The translations under genes were made by a program, and so were the position numbers. Shown here in pieces: positions 13,501 through 29,169 of a stretch of 64,000 nt of DNA (the first letter of the stretch is position 1; the number at the start of each line of letters is the position of its first letter). The DNA is taken from positions 70,728,139 through 70,792,138 of the forward strand of contig CM073595.1 of NCBI GenBank assembly GCA_037074705.1. Reading direction: 5' to 3'. This DNA is from Zhengitettix transpicula. Its lineage: Eukaryota > Arthropoda > Insecta > Orthoptera > Tetrigidae. Below the pieces are notes generated by a model. The model made no database searches, was not told the DNA's origin, and saw only the letters and a list, made by a program, of their open reading frames with translations.

Positions 13501-16500
13501 AATAAATTAACTGTCATACTATAATTAAGAACATGACAAAAATAAAAATATAATAATACACCTACTAATATAAAAATTATGTTCCTATCACTGGTCATTA
13601 TAATAATAAATACTATATTCAATGGTTCATAACGTTATGTTTTTTGAAACATTAGTCAAGTTATTATCAATATTTTTACAATTTGGAAACGCCAGAGATA
13701 ATAAACATTTTGACTCTTGAAATATTAATATCATCATTTCTATCAAGTCCGTAAAGGGTATGTTCATTTCCGTAACCTTTACCCTTTTTTATATCGAAGA
13801 ACAATATATTTGCATGTCTTCATCATTAGTTTTTCTTTCCAAGAACTTTAACTTAATCCATTTCCAAATAATTTGCGATGACTTTCCATCTGAACTTGAA
13901 AATAATTGTCGAAAACTATTTTTAGCTCCAAGCCTACACAATTGTAAACGGAGAAATTTAATATGACAATTAAATGGAGTCTGTACTTCTGTTAAAATGT
14001 GAAGAGCTCTTAAGGGATTTTATGCGTCCTTAGGATTCAAAGAGGTAGAAGATTAAATTCTGCAGGTCAAACTGTACATCAATTTAATGTTATAAAAGAA
14101 GCGGAAATCCTGTACTTATAGCAAAATATTTTTACTTTTTCTGCAGTAAAGACGCAAAGAGTAAAATGGAAAATGGTACTAATCTTCTTGAAAGCCTTAA
14201 AACTGTTCGCTAATCCAAAAATTGTTTCGTGAATTGAAAAAACAAGACGGGAAGGGGTTGGGCGTTTGGGGGGGGGGGGGTATCCCGATTTTAGAATGGT
14301 AAAAGACACTCAGCTGCAAGGCTAAAGTAGATAATCTGTAGGTAGCACTGACGACAGCTTAAAAGAAATCATTAAGAAACGTGAGAAGTGTTTCAGTTTT
14401 ACATTTATACCTTCACGAAATCAAAAGAAAAAATTCTATATTGACGGAAAACAAGGAACGGTTACTATTGTCGCTGAAGAAACTTTTCTTGGTTTTTATT
14501 ACTTATTTTATGGTAAGTTATTTTAGATATTTACAATGATAATGACGTTAATATTTTTTGATCTTAGAAATCAAGTAAGAAGTTAATAGAATAAATCGGA
14601 ACGAATCCTTATATTTTTAATTTCTGAGAGAGTTATTAATATTCAGTTAGCCTGGTAACTCCAATAGGAAACCTAATTTATAATTCTTCCATCATGTATC
14701 CACACATTTCCAGGAAAAAGTCACAATTTTTTTGAGATTCGTAACTAAGCAGCCGTTTCCAGGAAAAAGCAAATCCCTCTTGTTTTATGTAAATATCTGC
14801 AACCAATACTTTAATTTATTCGTAACAATCTTGGTGTCCAGAGTTTCCCGGGTTCAGCGATATTCATAACTCGTCTTAGTATTTTTTCTTTTACATCCGC
14901 CAGTGAATATTTTAACAATAGTTTTAGCCTTCCCGGGAATATTTTAATAGTCTTTCCTTATCCTGACTTTATTTTAAGACCAATTATAAGGTATAGACGT
15001 AATGAACATTATGTATAAATTTTTAACAAATCAACCAGTTTAATCGGATCGAAAATATTTATCGATCGTTTTAAATAGCATACAAGAAGTTTTCAGTTAC
15101 TCTGCATAATTTAATTTAAATCTGGCGTTGACAGAACCTATATTTATCTTTGCGTCGTTTATTGTATTCGCGAAATCATACGAAACAACTGTGCAATGTT
15201 AATCCAGAGATAATTAAAATTTTAATCAAACTGACATTTAAACTGAAATTCATTATGCAAACAGTATAATTACCATTTCCATTTCAATAATGTCGTATTT
15301 TCATTTAAATCATTGGATTACTATTTGAACAACATCTACTCATTTTCACTTACGATTTCGCCGGAAACGGGCTGTTATGTCAGTTTTGCATAATATCACC
15401 AGGCAGGTAGAGAGACAACTATCGATTATAATATGTCATATTGTAGAATTACATACACTTTTGTAGGGTTGCAGATTTCCCGGCGCTTTACATGTGGCGA
15501 CTAATTCGAATACCCTTAATTATATTTCATGCGTTGGCCTGATACCTGCAGGGTTTATAAACTTTGTCGAAACACGAACTAGGTACAGAAAGCCGCGCTC
15601 TTGAAATTCGTAGTTACGCATGCAAGGAGCAGCGTCTTGGAAGGGCGGCCTTCTGTGTTATTCATGGTCAATTCCTCAAGTGTAGGTTGGCATGTACTAC
15701 CACAGAAACTACCTTTCATACACCTTACAGTGTATCTTTACGTGTAACTGGAGCTATCTTAACCATTGTTATTTAACGTTCGAAATAACGTAAGGTTTTT
15801 CAAATTAAGGCACGTGATTTTAACCGTACTAAATAAGCCAGTCTTAAAAGAGATTTACGGTGTCGAATAGAACCGAACATTTAGTATTAATTTTCAATAT
15901 TTTTAAAAAAAAAATTATAGGCATGACAATGTTATGTATGAAAAATTAATTCCACTGGTTCTTCAGTAAATCAGACTCAGTCAAACAATGAAATCATGGA
16001 TTATAAATGATTGTTGAAAGTTTCTTGTTGAAATGTTTTCCTAGAATAATTCATTTACTTTATCTTTAGAGACTCAAATTTTCTGGCAGCGATAATTGCT
16101 AGTGTTATCTGTAAATGTTATTTTATCAAAGTGTCTCCAATTCGACATGTCTATCTAAGCATATAGATATTGAACTGCTGACGTTCTAAAGGCCCGCATA
16201 TTCCGAAAGGTGTGGTTAGACCTGATTTCACAATTTATTTTTCCGGGTAATCTCTAGAAATGCGATCCACGTGGGAAAAAAACATTTAATGGATTTTACT
16301 TAAAAAATCAGCAATATTATCAATTACAAACATTATCTCACCTTTAATACAACAATGATAAAATTTGATAGTCATTCAGTCAGAAATAAAATTAATGAAA
16401 TTTTTATACAATTAATAAAACAATTTTTGAAAAAATCATGAAAAGACGTTTTGTCCTTGAATTGGGACCACTTTAGTTTATAGGAAATTTCAATATAGAA

Positions 16501-19500
16501 CATCTAAAAATTATTATAATTAATTATGGGAAATTACTCTCAAAGGGAAACAAAACATTGAAAAAACAGGCAATTAACTTACATTTAGTCAAATCAAAAC
16601 ATCATTCATCTTCACGAAGTGTTTGAATGATGTTTTGGTTTGATAAATGTTAGTTAATTGCCTGTTTTTCAATTTTTGTTAATGTAATTTGCCATTATTT
16701 AATTTATTAATAATTTCTAGATGTTCTTGATTGAAATTTTCTATAAACAACAAATTATTGTGAATTGAGACCCTCCAGTTTTTCTGCGGCAGGGGTTCCA
16801 AAAAGTCTTTATATTTCTCATATAAAGTCCATTTATGAATATATTTAACGAGTCTCAAATAAGTGTTCCAAATTCCTAATACTTTCATATTGATACAAGA
16901 TACAATTTCTGATTCTCATTTTCGGAGCTTAAATATTATTGTTTGCTATTCACTATTGTTATAAGTATTTTTCATTGTCTGAGTCTAAGCAAAAAGGAAC
17001 AAGAGTTAAAGAAAAACGAGGAAGAATGAAGGATAATGGCATATTCGCTGCAAAGAGAAAATTAACAAGTAAAAAAAAGTAGAGAGATGCAAGAAAGATA
17101 ACCCAGAGGGATTAACTTTATTAAGCGAAGGTGACAGCGACAAGGTTATAAATTGTCTAGAAGAAGTGAGTAACAAGGTAAATATAGCGTGAAGGTAGAG
17201 ATTACTCCTCTTTTATTCTTGGTTCTTCTTTCTTTTTACTTGGAGAATGGACTACGCGAAAATTACGTCACAATTGTAAACAAATTTCAGAACTATATTA
17301 GCCTTACTTAAGTCTCCTCTTCAATCATCTATCACTTGAGAATTTATTGTTCCCGCAGATAATCGAATGGAAATGATTTTTTTTTCATATTAATACAAAT
17401 CAATTTCTTTGGAAATATGCATGCAAATCTGACTCAAAACAAGGCTGGATTAGTTACTTCTAGTAACATGAAAATTATCAGCAACCATTCTTCTTAAATT
17501 AGATGTACAATAATTTAATATAAAAGTAAATAATAAAGCCACAATAATATTAAATTACGTGGCATTCAACAAACGAAAAAATTCTATATAAATTAACATG
17601 AAGAACTTTAGTTTATTTCATTATATTTCTCTGATTGTGAAATTTAATATGCTAAATATATCAAATTATACATATTGTGTGTAAAATATAATTATATTGA
17701 GCCAAAGTATAATGATGTATACATTTTTGAAAGAATGTTAACGGGAATTCAAATGAATTCCCCCCCCCCCCAAGTTCTTCGCTCAGAGAGTGAAATATGA
17801 ATGAATGAATATTCATTAACTTCATTGAAGTGATTCACATTTGCAGTTACACGTTTGTACTGAAAAGATGTAAAACATCAAAAACTGATTCATTCTAAGT
17901 AAGAGTGTCTTAAAATGACATCAAAATCAATCGAACCGAAGACAAAACCAATTTTCAGAGGTCTCATAAAATTCCTTTTTCAATCATTTCTTACCAGTAA
18001 CTAGAACCTACTCAAATTAAATTAATACTTCACTTCTACTTAAATACTGCTAAATTAAGGCAGTTAGCAGGCTATTCAATTATTATAACAAAAAATTTTC
18101 CTCATATTGGCTAAAATTTTTAAAACATAGAATGTTAATGCGACAAATTTTATGACGACCTTTTATTCCTTTAAAATATAAAAAAATATATCTTTATTTT
18201 GAGGAATAAACATTGCGTATCAGTTTGGTGAGACAACTTTCTATTAATGACACTTGACAGTGTGCGAAAATTTCGTTATTTGTGTTTTAAGTAACTGATA
18301 CAATATTATTTAATCTCTCTTTATGTATTAGAAAGGATTTTGGCGATTCTAAGATTTTTGTTGGAGAAAATATTCCCCCAGAAGACCCTTTTCGCAAACA
18401 GCCGATTCTTCATCAGGAAAGACACTCTTCCCTTCTTTAGTGCACACATTATAATATATTAATATTCAAAACCTTTTATAGTAAGTTGCACTTCATTAAA
18501 ACTGTAGGAAATAAAAAATTGTTTTTACATTAATTTGTTTACGTGAAAATAAGATGTTCCACAAATCTGAGTAGTTGAGCACTTTGTAACTAAAAGCGTT
18601 TCAAACCCATTATCAAGATTTTTTTTGTACTCGACGGTAAGACTGACTATTCGTAATGTTCGTTATCTCTTTAAGAAACTGCTTAACTGAAATGAAGTGT
18701 ACAATGAAATCAAGTAAGGTTAAGACAGGGTTGAACTTGACAATATTTTTGAATGTCCATAATTTCTATTTAACAATTTAAAAGTAGAAAAAATATTTAT
18801 TAATGTAAAATTTATAATAAACACATATTAAAAAGTCTTACAATCATAATAATGATGAATCAAAAATATTATTGAGATTTTGGTTGTCATATTTGTGTAA
18901 AATTAAATTAAAATTTGTTTTCTTATAATAATTTCATTAATTTTCTGACTGAATGACCGTCAAATTTGAATAATTTTTAGTATTTAATTCAAAAAATGAG
19001 AGCTTAATTATGCAGGTTCGTATAGCTTGTGTGGAAATTCATGTTACACACGTGATAGGAAGAATCCTTCCCTTAGGGGCGTTGCGTGCTTTGAACACGT
19101 CTAGCTTGAAGTGTAGTCGTCATAGACGCAACATAAAAACTTCGTCTTCGAATACATTTCAAAATATATCTGGCTTGAGCATAATAAATTTCCCCTCTCA
19201 AAAAACCATTAACTCTTGCTTAAACTTTGATTTTTAGAGAAACAACTGAGCGTAGTCATTTTTACAGAAAATATTTCATGTGCAGAATCTGCATTGAAGA
19301 TATTTATTAAATCACTATTCGTAGTTTGATAAATTTTTATACCACCCTTCTCTTAAAATTTCCCTTCGCTACAAATAGACGGTAACTGAATATAAATGGA
19401 TTTTTATATTTCTTTCGCTTTGACCATTCAAAACTGTTTAAATAGTCGGTACGTGCTCTATGGACACTGTGGATATAATTCTCGCAGATCCCTTATGGGA

Positions 19501-22500
19501 CTCGTGGACGCAGTGCGGAAAACAGAGATTTGCAATGGTTAATATGTTCTTCAGAAGCACGATTTTCTGTTGTGAAACAAATCGTTACGCAAAGATTTCG
19601 ATTTTTTGTCTTTTGGATAAGCAGCGTGTGCCAGTTAAAATAATTATTTCTTATTATTTTAAAAATGTAGAGTATTAATATTCTTATCGGTTGTCGGAAA
19701 GGATGGTTTAGTCTTAACTGTCGTTTAAAAACAAAACTCGTTGTTTTTATATATATTTTTCGAGCTAGAAACAATCTGCCATTTAGATCACAAAGTTAAT
19801 TTATAGACATCACAATATACGTAATTGAATTTCATGCGACCTACATTCTAATTATACTGTTTTGCACAAGTTTGTGGATTTATTTTAATATTCATTTAAC
19901 GATGGTAATTAACGAGAAGCTATAATAAGTATTGCGTAAGTATTCAATGTATGAATATATGAGAAGTTTTTCATGTAAGATTCCACATTCTGGAAGCACA
20001 GCTTGATGAAGTGTAAGTAATAATTTATAAATAAACAACAAAAGAATTCGGCAGTCAAGGGAGAATGACCTGACTCAAAATTTTGTTAAACTGCAAACTG
20101 ATGACGTCACAAAGTTAGCGACGAAACGTAGTTTAATTTTACATAAATAAATATATTTTTTCTGACTTCAAATTGGCTGTTATTTATTTATAAGTTGTCT
20201 CAATAGTCAGAATATAAATATCATGTAAGTAATAATATTTTGCCTGGGTTATTCTTATCGATTATGCAGGTTCGTATAGCTTGTGTGGAAATTCATGTTG
20301 CACACGTGATAGGAAGAATCCTTCCCTTAGGGGCGTTGCGTGCTTTGAACACGTCTAGCTTGAATTAATCACGCACTTTCATGAATTGCGGCCAATCGAT
20401 AGCACCGCGGCTGAAATCTCTGCTGTACGATTCCGATGTTTGTGCCTCATTACCACACGCAAAAACCGACAGCCACCAGTGAAATTCACAGAATGGAATT
20501 CACTGGAGTCCTTTATTAATTTCCTGCTTCTGGGGTTAAGTAACGGGGTCTCGCGTACTTTTTCTGAAAGCACTGGAATTAAGTAGCGGTGGCTCTCTTG
20601 CCGTCCATGGATGCGATGGTGCATTACTGGAACGTAGGATTATTGAAGAGACACATTTTAAGTTCGCTTTATTAAAATAAATGGTTCCTTCTCGCCTCTT
20701 ACTTCTTCGGAGTAATCAGTCAACACACAATAATTCTTGCTACATTCAACATTCTTGTATAACTGGTTTATTCACTGTAGACCCATGTTCCTTATGTTTT
20801 CGGCAAAGAATTTCCATCTAAATGTGAGAACAATAAAAAACTCACCATAGTACGTCAGCAGCCACACCCTGCACAACGACTTATTAAAGACGAGATTCAT
20901 CTATAATGCTACATACGGATAGGAGTTTTTATTAGTTATTTTGAAGATAAATAATTTTATTTAATTATTTATTTAACTCTGAGATTATTAATTGTTTGAA
21001 AGGTAAAGTTAGTTACAATAATAATAATAATAATTTATATTTTACTAACACACAAAAAAGAAATTAACTTCCTGCTCTTATTATCATCTTGAAATACCAA
21101 GGGCTATTTTACAAAATAAACAAAGAAGAACGAAACAAAAGCAGAGGCAATTGCAGACAGGGATTGGTGGGCCAAATTACGGTGGTCATATGTCTTTAGT
21201 GAACCGATTTTGATGGTATTATTTTCCGGTGCTTCACCACTTGGAGGCCTGGCAGACTTCACATGTGGCTGCATCGGACGCTGCAATCCCTCGTATTTCC
21301 AGGAAAAAGTAACTTATAACATCACAAACAGACTAACTTATGACATCAAAGAACTAACTTCTTCATAATTTCCTCAAAAACTCGCTCTCTATAAACAAAA
21401 ACCAACTGCCTCTCGTTTTCTCTGTCAGCTCCCTTTCACACCACATTTATCGAAGTTTTTCCACACAAGGTCTTGGATTATACTGTTTTAGTAGAATTAG
21501 ATTTGTGTCCCCGCTATAATTTATTTTACACAATTCTAAAGAGAAAAATATTAAATATACAATTAGAATTCACTTAAGTTGTATACTTGTTTTTCAGCCA
21601 AATACCATCTTAAAACCAAAGAATAATTTTTTCCTTTAATTTATTTAATATTCTCCGCAATTTATTAAAAAACAATCTATCTTTTACTACAGAGTTATCA
21701 GTTCTTTTTAAATTTGTTCTGACGCTTAATCATTAGTATTTCCCCTTGTAGTGTAAATTTTAAGTACATTGTGTACTGTTAAGAAACACTTTCTGTTTTT
21801 TTTTTGAGTTGTGAAAATATAAGTTTAACACCAGTGGTGATAACAAATTACATCAGTTCTGGTTTCCTTCTTTTTTTAAAAAAAAGCCAATCGGTATCCG
21901 CAAGGAATCTATTTAATTGACTCACAATTAAATTGACACTCGTTGCTCATCGAAATTCACACAAACTTATTAACAGACTTGACTCAAAACTTTTGTGCAA
22001 TGACAAAAGTACATTTCGTGGAAATACTGTGACTTTAATCTTATGTATGCATCTGGCCTCTGAGAGTCTCTCCACGTGGATCTTACATTAGTAGAATCCA
22101 TAAAATGGCCGACCATACCGTTCATTAAATTTTGCTCCTGAGACGTAATTAATTTTCGCATTTAAATTTATTTTTGAAAAATTCATTGGTAGTGTTATAT
22201 TTTAAATAAATTATAGCAAAATTCTTGTTATATTTAATTCGTTAACTAAATTTCTAATCGTCGCCAAACGTTTCAAATTTTAAATCTTTCTAGTTCTTGG
22301 ATTAATTTAATCATTCGGCTTTTCGTGGCTCCATTCACAAAATATAATTTCTTCACATCTGTGCTTTGTTCTGTTCTGGGATCCTTCCATAGTTTCAGTC
22401 GTTTCAATTACGTTGTCACTTATCTGCATACCAGATCCCCCGTCAGAACCTTAGAAAGTCTTTCTTGTTTTCTCTGAGCCTTTAAAACGACAAATTTTAT

Positions 22501-25500
22501 TCCTTCCGCGACTCTCGTTTTTTAAATTACATCCTGCAATCTTTCCAGCCAATTTTCTTGACCTACAAGGCCGAGTTTTATAATAGTAATCCACGGTTGG
22601 TGATTTGCTAAATGTTATATATTTTTAGGCAGCGAAGTTTTCGGATTGAGTAATGTAAAAATTTATTCATTTGCTACCCAAGGTACTTTATTTTATGTTC
22701 TGTGTTGCTCAGTAAAATACACAACCAAGTGATGCTTCAAAGAAGACGAGGAAGAGGTTTTTTGTTAGCTGAAATTGTGACAAAAGATTGAAAACGGAGG
22801 CTGAAAGAAACTTTTCCTGATTTATTTTTCCAAGAAAAGACTATTCAGTAAATGCCAGTTCAAACCCCAATAACGAAATAGGGGTGAAAAAAGCCGAACC
22901 GCACGTCTTCTACGAATGAGAACAAAAGACTTACGCACGCGAAGCCACTATTTTGGGCCTGTGTGTGGGTGTTAGACTGAGAATAAGTGAGTGTGATATA
23001 TTTGAGGAGGTCGATAGCGCTCAAAAGTTATCTCGCCGAGTTGTAAACGCGAGCAGAAATAGAAAGTTGCTTTTGATTGACACCGGACTTTATGTTGCTA
23101 TGGTAACATGTACAGGAGTATTTTGAAGTTACCGATACGGTTTCTTTACCAGTTGGCTATTATATGAATTGAGGGTAAAATGAACGTAGGAATTGATGAT
23201 GATGTACGTATTTGTCATTTTAAATGGTTCACTCCATAATTATCCACTTATTTCAAGATACCGAGGTAATTTACTTTTCGTGAAGTGTCCTCAATTTGAG
23301 TGTTAATTTATTTGTGTAATGGATGCATATGTAAGCTCCTTTCGGTAATTGTGCATGAATATCTAAGAAAAATTTCATAATTTTGCAGAACGTAGAGACA
23401 AGATACAGAACTTCAACGAAGAAGATAAGATTAGATATGATGAAATATTGTAAATCTATACCACAAATGGGTTAGATTGAATCACGTATAATATGCGTGA
23501 AACAACTTAGGAAGAGCTTCTGCAAATGTGCAGATCAACTAAATCAGCACAGAAGGAGCCTCAGATAAAGTTTGGAATAAATTATTAATTTGTAACTGGT
23601 AGAACAGATTGCATCAACCACTGGTTCGCTTCTCTGTTCTTTCAGTAGTGATTAGGTCACCGAAAACGACTCATCGATTATGGGACAACATATATCAGTT
23701 TGCACGGACAGTGGTCAGTCAGCAGATTGTATTCAGGTGAGACAGAGAGGCTTTTAAGTGCGACAGTAGCCGAATACTGAAGGTCGTAATATGATGGAAT
23801 CTGTTAAGTTGGGGATCTTAGGCACACAGGAGCCGCGGAAGAACTGTATTTGTGTCGACAATACGAAAGAACTTTCGTTTTAACCCGTAAATACCGCAAC
23901 AACTGATTGGAAACAGACTCGCTATCAGTCAGTCCTGCACGATCAATGCTCGACCCTCAACGCTGCGATCCAGTTCTGTAATAACGGTCTTCAAATTATA
24001 TACAAAGTGTAAGTTGCCACTAAATTGTACAGTGTCTCTCATAGACGCTCGATGAACAATATTTCTCAGTTTATATGAAGTATTGAGATACGTTTGAATA
24101 GTAAAATATTTTAAATGGTGTGAACAATATTAGTGATATATATTTATTAATTACAGTATGTTGTTTTATTCTTTATTAAATTTAATGTAAAAAATTATAT
24201 TTATGTTCCAAAAAATATTAAAATTCCAAATTAAATAATCGAGTAAATAAAATTAATAAATTCCCAAGTAATTAACTATTCAATTGTTTCGGAATTAATT
24301 GCAGTCACATTCATGCCTGCATAAATACAATGTAATGTTATTACATTTATTACACCAACTTGTTCTGTTGTTGTGGATTTCCTAAATATGTATTTGTTCT
24401 AAGCTATTACCGAAGCTTGGGACAGGGTTGTTACTTACGGGAATTTTGTCGATTCAGGGGGGTTCAGCCGATAAAGTGAAACGTCGCTTCGATATCCTAT
24501 CCGAAAAACGTAGCGCTCACATTTTCCTCGACCATTAAGTTTAACGACCAGGGTTCGAACCCTTGCATTGTGAGGCCGATGGCCTAACAGTTACACCCAC
24601 CATGTTAACAGGCTGTGAACAATACTGTTACCAAATGTTAGTCGTTTTGTAACGACCGTCAGGAAACCATGTGCAGAGAAACTAAACCATTTTCTTGTGT
24701 TTTGTAGAATTTGTTTTCATTTTCATGTTACAAAAACAATTGAAATGGGCGTATCTTAGTTTTATTTTTTCTCGATTCATCATCTTCGTGTTAGTTCTAT
24801 ATTATTATTATTGTTTTTATGGCTCTACAGGCCATTGATGGGCCTTGGCCTACCAGACTGTTATCTTACATGGCACTTTCTGGATTTAGGACACGTGGTC
24901 AGTGTGACGATTATCCTTCAGTATTAACTGCAGTTTTCGTGACCATTATGCATTCAAAAGATTTCATTCAAAATATTTAATCCGCTACACGAAACAACTT
25001 TCCATAATTGTGATGTGGGAACCAGCAAGACATCACACCGAAACTAACCTTTGCCGTTCAACATGGTTGCTTTAAATATAGGTATTAATGTTCTTAGATG
25101 GTTTCCAGAAAGTTTCAAAAGAAATGCTTGTAAATTGGGCTATTTCACTGCAATCTCGATAAAACCTTTATGGATCCGTCGAGAATTTCAAAATGTGACA
25201 ACAAAGTGCGTATTAAGAAACAATCTCCTTATTTACAACTCCAACAACCCGCTGGACATCCGTGATTGTAGCATTTTGCCTCGAGAAGGCTTTCAGTGCA
25301 TGGCGTGAAAACATAAATACTAGCCTAATCAAATATTTTTGCGATATACTAGTATGGTGTAGCGATAAAGATCCTGAATGGAAATTATAAATCATATATG
25401 AATATAACAAAAACAAACAATTGGGAGCGCAGTTTCAAAAATTATTCGTTTCAGATTAATTAAGAAGTGGTTTCCTTGAAAATTATCATTTTTTCCAGAA

Positions 25501-28500
25501 ACTGAAATTAGATTCTCCTTTCAGCCACACTTATTATTCACTATATGGACCAGTTAAATGTTAAATGCCGATCCATTATCGCGTTGATTCTCTTTTTCTC
25601 TTGTATTTACAATATTTTTCTCATTTTCATTTGAAAAATAATTTTTTTCCCCATGTGATGTTAATTCCCTTGTTTATAAATGACTTCAACCTTACTGTTG
25701 TAACTGACACTAATCATTTATTCTCTGTATTACAAATATTCACATACATTGTTTCCATTTCCGCGATGCTTATTTTTCTGACTCATATTCGTGAGCACGT
25801 GGCTGCTTCTGAGAACTTTTTATCTCCTGATCACCGCTCAACTGTGGGGTTAATTGCGTGCAACAGAAACAGTTGTTCGAGCCACTTGACTGCCAAATGA
25901 GCGGGGCTGGTCAATATTAAATTCCTAAGCTTAACAGTTTTGTAAGGTATAAATTGTGTGATCGACGATATATGATGTGTACAATTTTATATTCTATACG
26001 TAATTCTGCAAATGGGTAGTTGTTCCGTGTCTATTACAGTAATATAACAAATCAGGGGAAATTATTACAAGCGCCAGAAATGGTCCAAATAAACATTTTT
26101 TCAATACTGTACAAATGCATAAACAATAAACCTTAAACTTTTCTTGTTGTGTATGAATCGCCCGGTGTTAAAATATTTTGTCTCAACATGACATGCTTCT
26201 GGTTTAGATTTATTATTGATCCAGAAGTTTTCAACTGAGAAATTGGACATGTCAAAATTACAGTTATTTACATGTACATAAATAATACGTTAATGTGATA
26301 AATTAAACGACCATTATAACAGTCATTTCAAAAATATTTATTCAACGTCGTTTCTGTACATTGTGGTACTTTCATCAGGCTATTGTATATTTATCAGAAA
26401 TGTTATACATTAAGCCAACTGTACACACACTAACGTCACATAATTATTCCTTTAAAATTAAGTGATATTAATAATCCATTAATTTTAATTTTTGACAATT
26501 TTTTTTAATTTTATAATTTTTTTGTATAAATTTTCATTTGGAAAACAATTTATGATTGGTAACATTTATTATTAAATTGAAAAAATCTTTAAGGTTTATG
26601 ATTTGATTTTAATTATATTGCTTTACATTTTATTATTCCTTACAACATTTAAGATAGATAAATATGGTTGTTTTTCCGATTGTATAAATTTTAGAAGAAA
26701 AATTATATAAATTCCTGATTTGAAATAATATATTTTTTTGTTATTTACACCACTTATGATCAAAAGTGCCGTTGTTAATCTTTTGCATATATTATATTTT
26801 TATATGAATTTTTAATTTGAAATGTTGTATTGTTCCCTCTCCTCTTGTAATTTTTACATGGTTAATGTTTACGTGATTTATTGTTATTTATTATGCTTAA
26901 TAGCCATGTTATCAGTAACAGAACTCATATCAATGAGGTTTACGAACGAGAAATTTGTAATGTTCTGTTATCGTAGAAATACGACGTAAACAAGACGATG
27001 AAAGTATAAAAATGTACAGAAACATCGTGGAATAAAACATTTTTTGAAATGTTTGTTATAATAGTCGTTAAATTAATACTATTAACCATCTGGTTACCCG
27101 GCGTTACCCGGGTTGTCGTAATTAAACTCAGCGACATCCATACCACCGGATTTGACTCCAATCTTGGTTGTTTTCGTGTTATTTTTATATAGCGCCGCTC
27201 CACCCCATCCCTAAAAGGGAATTTCTATACCGAAAGGGGTTGAAAATTTTCACAAAAATATATGTATAAAAGCTATATAACTCATCGACCCCAAAAAATT
27301 TTCTTTCGACAAAAATATTGACTGTTAACGTGTTTGAAAATTTCCACCCCCCCTTCCGTACATGGGGGTTAAAGGACAACTTGAATGTCATAATTAAACA
27401 AACTCAGCAACATCCATAACCCCAGAATCGACGCCAATCTCGGATATTTTGCTTTATTATGTAACGCCCTTCAAAGAAAAATTATGAAAGCTATATAAAA
27501 ATATTATAAACTGCACATATAAGATAATACCAAAAAGTACACAAAAACATTATGGTAAAAGACCACGTAATTAGATTAAATGAAAACTTAAAATGATATT
27601 GTTTGTAATGTAAACTTAACTTCGCAAATATCCTTAATCTTCAATAACAGCACTACACTTTTGATTACGAGAAGAATTTATTTGGTAGGTGGTTTTCAGT
27701 TCGGTAATATTGATTACAAGGGGAAAAAAATATTAATTGTGCAGTATCAGATGGCCACACAAACAGCAACTGTTATATAAATTTGAAGAATATTGTCCTC
27801 TAATTTTAGGTTCAAACCGATGTATGTATTCATCGATCGAATAATACGAGCCATCAATAAGAAGAGTTTTACATATTTTTACAAATAGGTTGTAGCTACC
27901 AAGATTCGTAATCGTTGGAGGAAGACTGTTAAAAGAATGTTATTCTTGAATACAGCATAATTATTTCATAAAATTAAATGCGATGTTTGTCGTTTCTCAG
28001 GATCATACGGTTTCGAGTCTTATGATCGTGAATTTCACCCCGTGGGTAAGAATTTTACCCATTTTAAAGTTTCTATTATGTATACGTAATGAACCGACAA
28101 GTGGTTGTAATGAAACCAAACTTTTCATTTAATAAGAATTATTTAATCAAAAATAATACTTGTTTATTCTGAAATTAAAGGAAATCTAGAAAGCCGTCGC
28201 AAGTGAAAAGTCAATAAATTATAATGATTATTTACTACGTAATTGTTAGGTTCAACGTTAATCGTGGAACTGAAGATAATTTTAAACACTTTTCTTTTTC
28301 GACCTAAACGACAGTATTTGTATATCTCTCAAAAACTAATATCAAAAAAGATCAGAATAAGGATAATAGTATTCTGTAAAATGGTAAATTTTCTAAATTA
28401 TTCGACGAGTGGTTACGATTAAGCAACTGTTCCGATTTTATCTTCTTAGGGGAAGTTATACCGATATACGTTTTGTTTTATACACTCTACACGGTTTCAT

Positions 28501-29119
28501 AATTATTTACGTTATGTACTTGATATTCAAAAATTCTGAAGATGAACGTATTTATTTATCTTTTCTGTGCTACAAATGAACGATCTACGAGCATGAGACC
28601 AGCACCACCATTAACAAATCACTTTGGCATATATATGTTAATGCGATGGTGGTTAGTTGCTGAGTGTTAAATCCTCTGGTGTGCCTAATTCTATTGTCCT
28701 TTCGGCGATTGCTGACGCATAAACATGTGTTTATAAATGTATGACTCTTCGGACCGTGGCGGAACGTGCTTTGATGTTACATGTATTATTGAAGAACAGC
28801 TCTTGAATACAGATGCTGAAAAAACGCAAAAAATTGTAATCATCTAACAAGTAGACACTGTATTACGCCCGCAAAAAAGAATACGTCTTAAATTTCATTC
28901 AGAAAATATGCTTTCATTTGTGTTTTGGTTACAGCAATAATTCCATGAAGCGGTGCACATTTAAATGTTTGCGTTTAGTTGTAAAGTAAAATTTAATTTT
29001 TTACAAAATAATTCAAACTTTAGTATTACATTGAATTTGATCTTCAAAGTTTTATAAGTAAATAAGAGCTATATGTTGCATTAAATAAAATAATTTAAAA
29101 ATCTTCAAGTTGGTTATTA

Positions 29120-29169
<50 letters not shown>

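Noticed and set aside
20380..20640. Overlapping open frames on both strands in a GC-richer patch
   Set aside because: Low stop density follows from composition; neither product resembles a known family.
24500..24610. A genuine tRNA gene on the minus strand
   Set aside because: Only the B box and an A-box-like region are convincing; no acceptor stem or proper cloverleaf could be drawn.
25565..25900. 111-codon + strand frame, membrane-protein-like
   Set aside because: Hydrophobicity comes from T-rich sequence; there are no motifs and no splice-site context.
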